In this document: positions 61,190-64,000 of the stretch, in pieces
How positions within the stretch are numbered: the first letter of the stretch is position 1
How the letters are laid out: each line of letters starts with the position of its first letter
From: Nodosilinea sp. PGN35
GTDB taxonomy: Bacteria; Cyanobacteriota; Cyanobacteriia; Phormidesmidales; Phormidesmidaceae
Length of the DNA: 64,000 nucleotides
Assembly (NCBI RefSeq): GCF_029109325.1
Contig: NZ_JAQKQJ010000010.1
Span: forward strand, 930,001-994,000
Direction: 5' to 3'
The notes under the pieces: model-generated
Seen by the model: only the letters and a program-made list of their open reading frames with translations
Databases searched by the model: none
What the model was told of the DNA's origin: nothing
Translations under genes and position numbers: made by a program

Positions 61190-62560
61190 ATGACGACTAC
61201 CCTCCAACCCCCGCCATCGCCCCCTACCCTGGCCGAGCCCAGGGGCTACCCGGTGATTGGCCACGCCCTCGACTATCGGTTGAACCCGCTGAGTTTTTAT
61301 AGCCACTGTGCTGAGTACGGCGACTTTGTGCGGCTGCGGTTTGGCCCCCACCCGGTGTATTTTCTCAACCACCCCGACTTGATCAAAGAGGTGTTTGTCA
61401 CCAAGGGGTCGAGCTTTTTGGCCCGGGCCGAAGGGCGCGAGTCGCGCTTTTTTGACCCGCTGTTTGGCCACGGGCTGGCGGTGAGCGAGGGCACTTTTTG
61501 GCGACGACAGCGGCGGCTGATGCAGCCCATTTTTCAGCGCTCCCACCTGGCGGACTACGGCGGTTGGGCGGTGGCCCAGATGCGCGCCCAGCTCGATACC
61601 TGGCCCGTGGGCGACGTGACCGACATTCGCCCGGTCATGGCCCGCTGCGCCCGCCGAATCATTACCAAAATTGTCTTTGGGGAGGCGGGGCTGGCCCACC
61701 TCGACAGCCTTGAGGCGGTGCTAAATGCGGCGCTGAAGGAGTACGACAACCGCGATCGCAACTGGCTGCTGTACCTGATGCCCGAGCACTTCCCGACCCC
61801 CAGCAATCGCCGCTACCACGAGGCCGTTGAGGCGATGAACCAGTGGATCTACGCGGCGATCGCCGCCGGGCGAGAGCACAACCCCGACCGTGGCGACATG
61901 CTCTGCCAGCTGCTCAAGGTGCAGGATGACACCGGGGTGGGCATGGGCGATCGCGAGCTGCGCGACGAGTTGGTCAACGTCATCGTCGGCCACGACACCC
62001 TTCCCGATGTGTTTTGCTGGGCCTGGTGGCAGATCGCCCACTACCCCGACTGGGAAGACCGCCTGGTAGAGGAATGGCAGACGGTGCTGGGGGGGCGATC
62101 GCCCAGCATGGAAGACATCCCGCGCCTGCCGTTGACCGAGTGGACAGTCAAAGAAACCCTGCGCCTCTACCCCCTGGCCTGGGTGACGGGGCGGGTGGCC
62201 ACCCAGGACTGCGCGATCGCCGGGCAGCCCATTCACGCGGGCGAAAACGTGGTGATGTGCCAGTGGGTTACCCACCGCGACAGCCGCTGGTTTGATCACC
62301 CCAATAGCTTTAACCCCCAGCGCTGGGCACCCGATGCGGCCCAGCGCATTCCCACCCACGCCTACTACCCCTTTGGCGGCGGCCCCCGCGCCTGCATTGG
62401 CCAGGGGCTAACCATGCTGGAGGCGGTGCTGCTGCTGGCCGACATTGGCCAGCGGTTTAAGCTGCGGCCCCTGCCCGGCCAGACCATGGTGCCCCATCCG
62501 GGGCCGTCGTTCTCGCTGCGGCCTCCCCATGGTCTACAGGTGCAGATTTTGGCTCGATAG
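61190..62560 (+). CDS. Cytochrome P450
   Basis: 456 aa. Heme-binding signature FGGGPRACIGQG with the thiolate ligand C402. The I-helix oxygen-binding site reads VGHDTLPD, the K-helix ExxR is KETLRLYP. There is no transmembrane anchor, so it is a soluble monooxygenase needing a ferredoxin partner not encoded nearby. P450s are uncommon in polysaccharide clusters; it might hydroxylate a fatty acyl or lipid substituent. Assignment of the family is sure; substrate unknown. Confidence 0.95.
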   Translation: MTTTLQPPPSPPTLAEPRGYPVIGHALDYRLNPLSFYSHCAEYGDFVRLRFGPHPVYFLNHPDLIKEVFVTKGSSFLARAEGRESRFFDPLFGHGLAVSEGTFWRRQRRLMQPIFQRSHLADYGGWAVAQMRAQLDTWPVGDVTDIRPVMARCARRIITKIVFGEAGLAHLDSLEAVLNAALKEYDNRDRNWLLYLMPEHFPTPSNRRYHEAVEAMNQWIYAAIAAGREHNPDRGDMLCQLLKVQDDTGVGMGDRELRDELVNVIVGHDTLPDVFCWAWWQIAHYPDWEDRLVEEWQTVLGGRSPSMEDIPRLPLTEWTVKETLRLYPLAWVTGRVATQDCAIAGQPIHAGENVVMCQWVTHRDSRWFDHPNSFNPQRWAPDAAQRIPTHAYYPFGGGPRACIGQGLTMLEAVLLLADIGQRFKLRPLPGQTMVPHPGPSFSLRPPHGLQVQILAR

Positions 62561-62730
62561 CCGTGACTCGCTTGCACCCAACGCCCCCCGAAAGCTTGCC
62601 AAGCTCGGGTTTGGGGGATCCCCGTAGGGTGCATCCGCGCAGCGATGCACCGGAACCAGGCCAGGAGCAAGTATCCCAACGCTGGCTCCTACCTACCCAG
62701 GAACCGATGAAGCATAAGGAAACCGTACCC

Positions 62731-63804
62731 ATGCAGCTCGATGTTTTGACCCCCGACAGCCGCCGCTGGCGATCGCTGCTCGACCACACCCCCCACGACA
62801 TCTACCAGCTGCCCGGCTACCTGCTGGTGGAGGCCGCCCGCACCCACGCCCTGCCCGAGGCCATAGTGATAGAGGAGGGGAACCGGGTGCTGCTGGCCCC
62901 CTACCTGCTGCGCCGCTGCGGCGATGCTGGCGGGGATATCGATGCGCTCGATGCGGTGTCGCCCTACGGCTATCCGGGGCTGCTGCTGAACGAGGCGGCG
63001 CGGGGGGATGGGGCGTTTATTAACCGGGCGATCGCCCTGCTCTGCTGGGGACTCCAAGAAAAGGGCGTCTGCTCGGCCTTTTTTCGGCTGCACCCCTGGC
63101 TAAATGCCGACTTTCAAACCGCTGTGCCCGGCTGCACGGTGGTTGACCACGGCGAAACGGTGGCGATCGATCTGACCCTGAGCGAGGCGCAGCTGTGGAA
63201 CCAGACCAAATCGGGCCACCGCAACAAAATCAACCGCTGTCGCCGCCAGGGTTGGCAGGCCAGGCTGGTGCCCTGCGCCACCCACCTGCCGCTGTTCGTC
63301 GAGATCTACACCGAAACCATGGCGCGGGTGGGGGCCACTGGCACCTACTTCGAGTTTGACCGGGGCTACTTTGAGGGGCTGCACCAGGCCCTGGGCGATC
63401 GCCTGCACCTGTGCGTGGTCGAGGCCGAGGGCGATGCCGCCGCCGCCGGGCTGTATTCCGAATCGCACGGCATCGTGCAGGCATTGTTTGGTGGCACCCG
63501 CACCGCCCTTCTCAAGCAGTCGCCCACCACCCTGGAAACCGACTGCGTGCGCCAGTGGGCCAAAGCTCGGGGGAATCGGGTGCTGCACCTGGGCGGTGGC
63601 GTGGGGGCGGCCAAAGACCCCTTGTTTGAATTTAAAGCCGGGTTTTCGCCAGGGCGGTGGCGGTTTCAAAGCCTGCGGCTGGTGAGCGACCCCGCCCGGT
63701 ACCAAACCCTGGTGGAGCAGCGGGCCAAGGCCCTGGGCGTCGCCCCTGCCGCCCTAACCCAGGGCCAGTTTTTCCCCGCCTATCGCGCCACCGTTGAGGA
63801 GTGA
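62731..63804 (+). CDS. GNAT/FemAB-like acyltransferase
   Basis: 357 aa from the ATG at 62731, preceded by AAGGA; an ATG 24 bp upstream is less likely. The fold is of the double-GNAT type: an N-terminal half with PLRR-like LLAPYLLRRCGDAG, and a C-terminal acetyltransferase-like part, SGHRNKINRCRRQGWQARLV, EIYTETMARVGATGTYFEFD, VVEAEGDAAAAGLYSESHG. Such proteins add aminoacyl or acyl groups in cell-wall or capsule synthesis. The stop sits in GAGGAG-TGA, which also gives the ribosome site of the next gene. Confidence 0.78.
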   Translation: MQLDVLTPDSRRWRSLLDHTPHDIYQLPGYLLVEAARTHALPEAIVIEEGNRVLLAPYLLRRCGDAGGDIDALDAVSPYGYPGLLLNEAARGDGAFINRAIALLCWGLQEKGVCSAFFRLHPWLNADFQTAVPGCTVVDHGETVAIDLTLSEAQLWNQTKSGHRNKINRCRRQGWQARLVPCATHLPLFVEIYTETMARVGATGTYFEFDRGYFEGLHQALGDRLHLCVVEAEGDAAAAGLYSESHGIVQALFGGTRTALLKQSPTTLETDCVRQWAKARGNRVLHLGGGVGAAKDPLFEFKAGFSPGRWRFQSLRLVSDPARYQTLVEQRAKALGVAPAALTQGQFFPAYRATVEE

Positions 63805-63807
63805 GCT

Positions 63808-64000
63808 ATGTCGCCCAAGCCGATTTTGCTGTCGCCGCCCCACCTGGGCGAGGCCGAGCTGGAGTACGTCAAACAGGCCTTTGCCACCAACTGGATTGCC
63901 CCGGTTGGCCCCCATATCGATGCCTTTGAGGCCGAATTTTGCCAGGCGGTGGGCTCGCCCCACGCCGTGGCCGTGAGCTCGGGCACGGCGGCCCTGCATC
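63808..64000 (+). CDS. DegT/DnrJ/EryC1 aminotransferase, N-terminal part
   Basis: The frame starts at ATG 63808, 3 bp after the previous stop, and leaves the window after 64 codons. It reads LLSPPHLGEAELEYVKQAF, then NWIAPVGPHIDAFEAEFCQA and AVAVSSGTAALH, the typical start of PLP-dependent sugar aminotransferases of the PglE/PseC type. With the CapD-type dehydratase it would make a 4-amino-4,6-dideoxy sugar. The lysine is outside the window. Confidence 0.88.
   Translation, partial: MSPKPILLSPPHLGEAELEYVKQAFATNWIAPVGPHIDAFEAEFCQAVGSPHAVAVSSGTAALH

Overview
The window comes from a cyanobacterium. Support: many HIP1 octamers (GCGATCGC) throughout; genes for chlorophyll and bilin synthesis (AcsF/ChlA-type cyclase, heme oxygenase, BchE, HemN); a HetP-family protein; a DUF1816 protein; and multi-PAS/GAF hybrid kinases. 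The high-GC style with many intergenic repeats resembles filamentous Leptolyngbya/Nodosilinea-type genomes, but the sequence alone does not fix the genus. No rRNA, tRNA or CRISPR array was seen.

Layout. (1) 1-6374: a low-oxygen tetrapyrrole block. On the minus strand run heme oxygenase, HemN, a BchE-type cyclase with an unusual C-terminal receiver-like domain, and a nitronate monooxygenase. Divergent from them is the oxygen-dependent cyclase AcsF/ChlA(II). (2) 6396-9446: two sister hexapeptide acyltransferases, a long empty stretch and a pentapeptide-repeat protein. (3) 9510-13917: ferrous iron uptake genes (double-domain FeoA, FeoB, FeoC) and a small cysteine-rich protein built from two copies of one motif. 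(4) 14426-20675: a giant response-regulator/PAS/GAF/histidine-kinase fusion and a small exported protein. (5) 21123-23854: an AT-rich, HIP1-free two-gene operon, in which a TIR plus deoxyribosyltransferase-like protein is followed by an all-helical partner. It is probably acquired and is the best candidate here for an undescribed (defence-like) system. (6) 24178-27975: a membrane protein, then a GMC oxidoreductase with a DegT-type aminotransferase. (7) 27975-28278: a nest of three miniature inverted-repeat elements. (8) 28730-33092: two paralogous PAS-LuxR regulators enclosing two unknown proteins and a SUKH/SMI1 protein. (9) 33546-36740: DUF1816, HetP-like, YdcF-like, a PpiC-like protein and an orphan cyclic-nucleotide-binding-like protein.

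(10) 36839-64000: a long exopolysaccharide region. It encodes a Wza-like export protein, a CapD/FlaA1-type dehydratase, a UDP-glucuronate epimerase, a Wzc-like copolymerase/tyrosine kinase, a flippase, a polymerase-like membrane protein, four GT4 glycosyltransferases, an asparagine-synthase-like amidotransferase, an exported six-hairpin (glycosidase-like) protein, and an initiating sugar-phosphate transferase. It continues with a WbqC-like protein, a PIG-L deacetylase, a cytochrome P450, a GNAT/FemAB-like protein and the start of a DegT aminotransferase. Together these could make a Wzx/Wzy-type polymer with amino- and acyl-modified sugars. An hspA and PRC-barrel pair interrupts it at 49322-50616.

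Three families of small inverted-repeat elements are dispersed through the intergenic spaces. One family has two 107-bp copies 32 kb apart in opposite orientation. Another carries a long palindrome at its centre.
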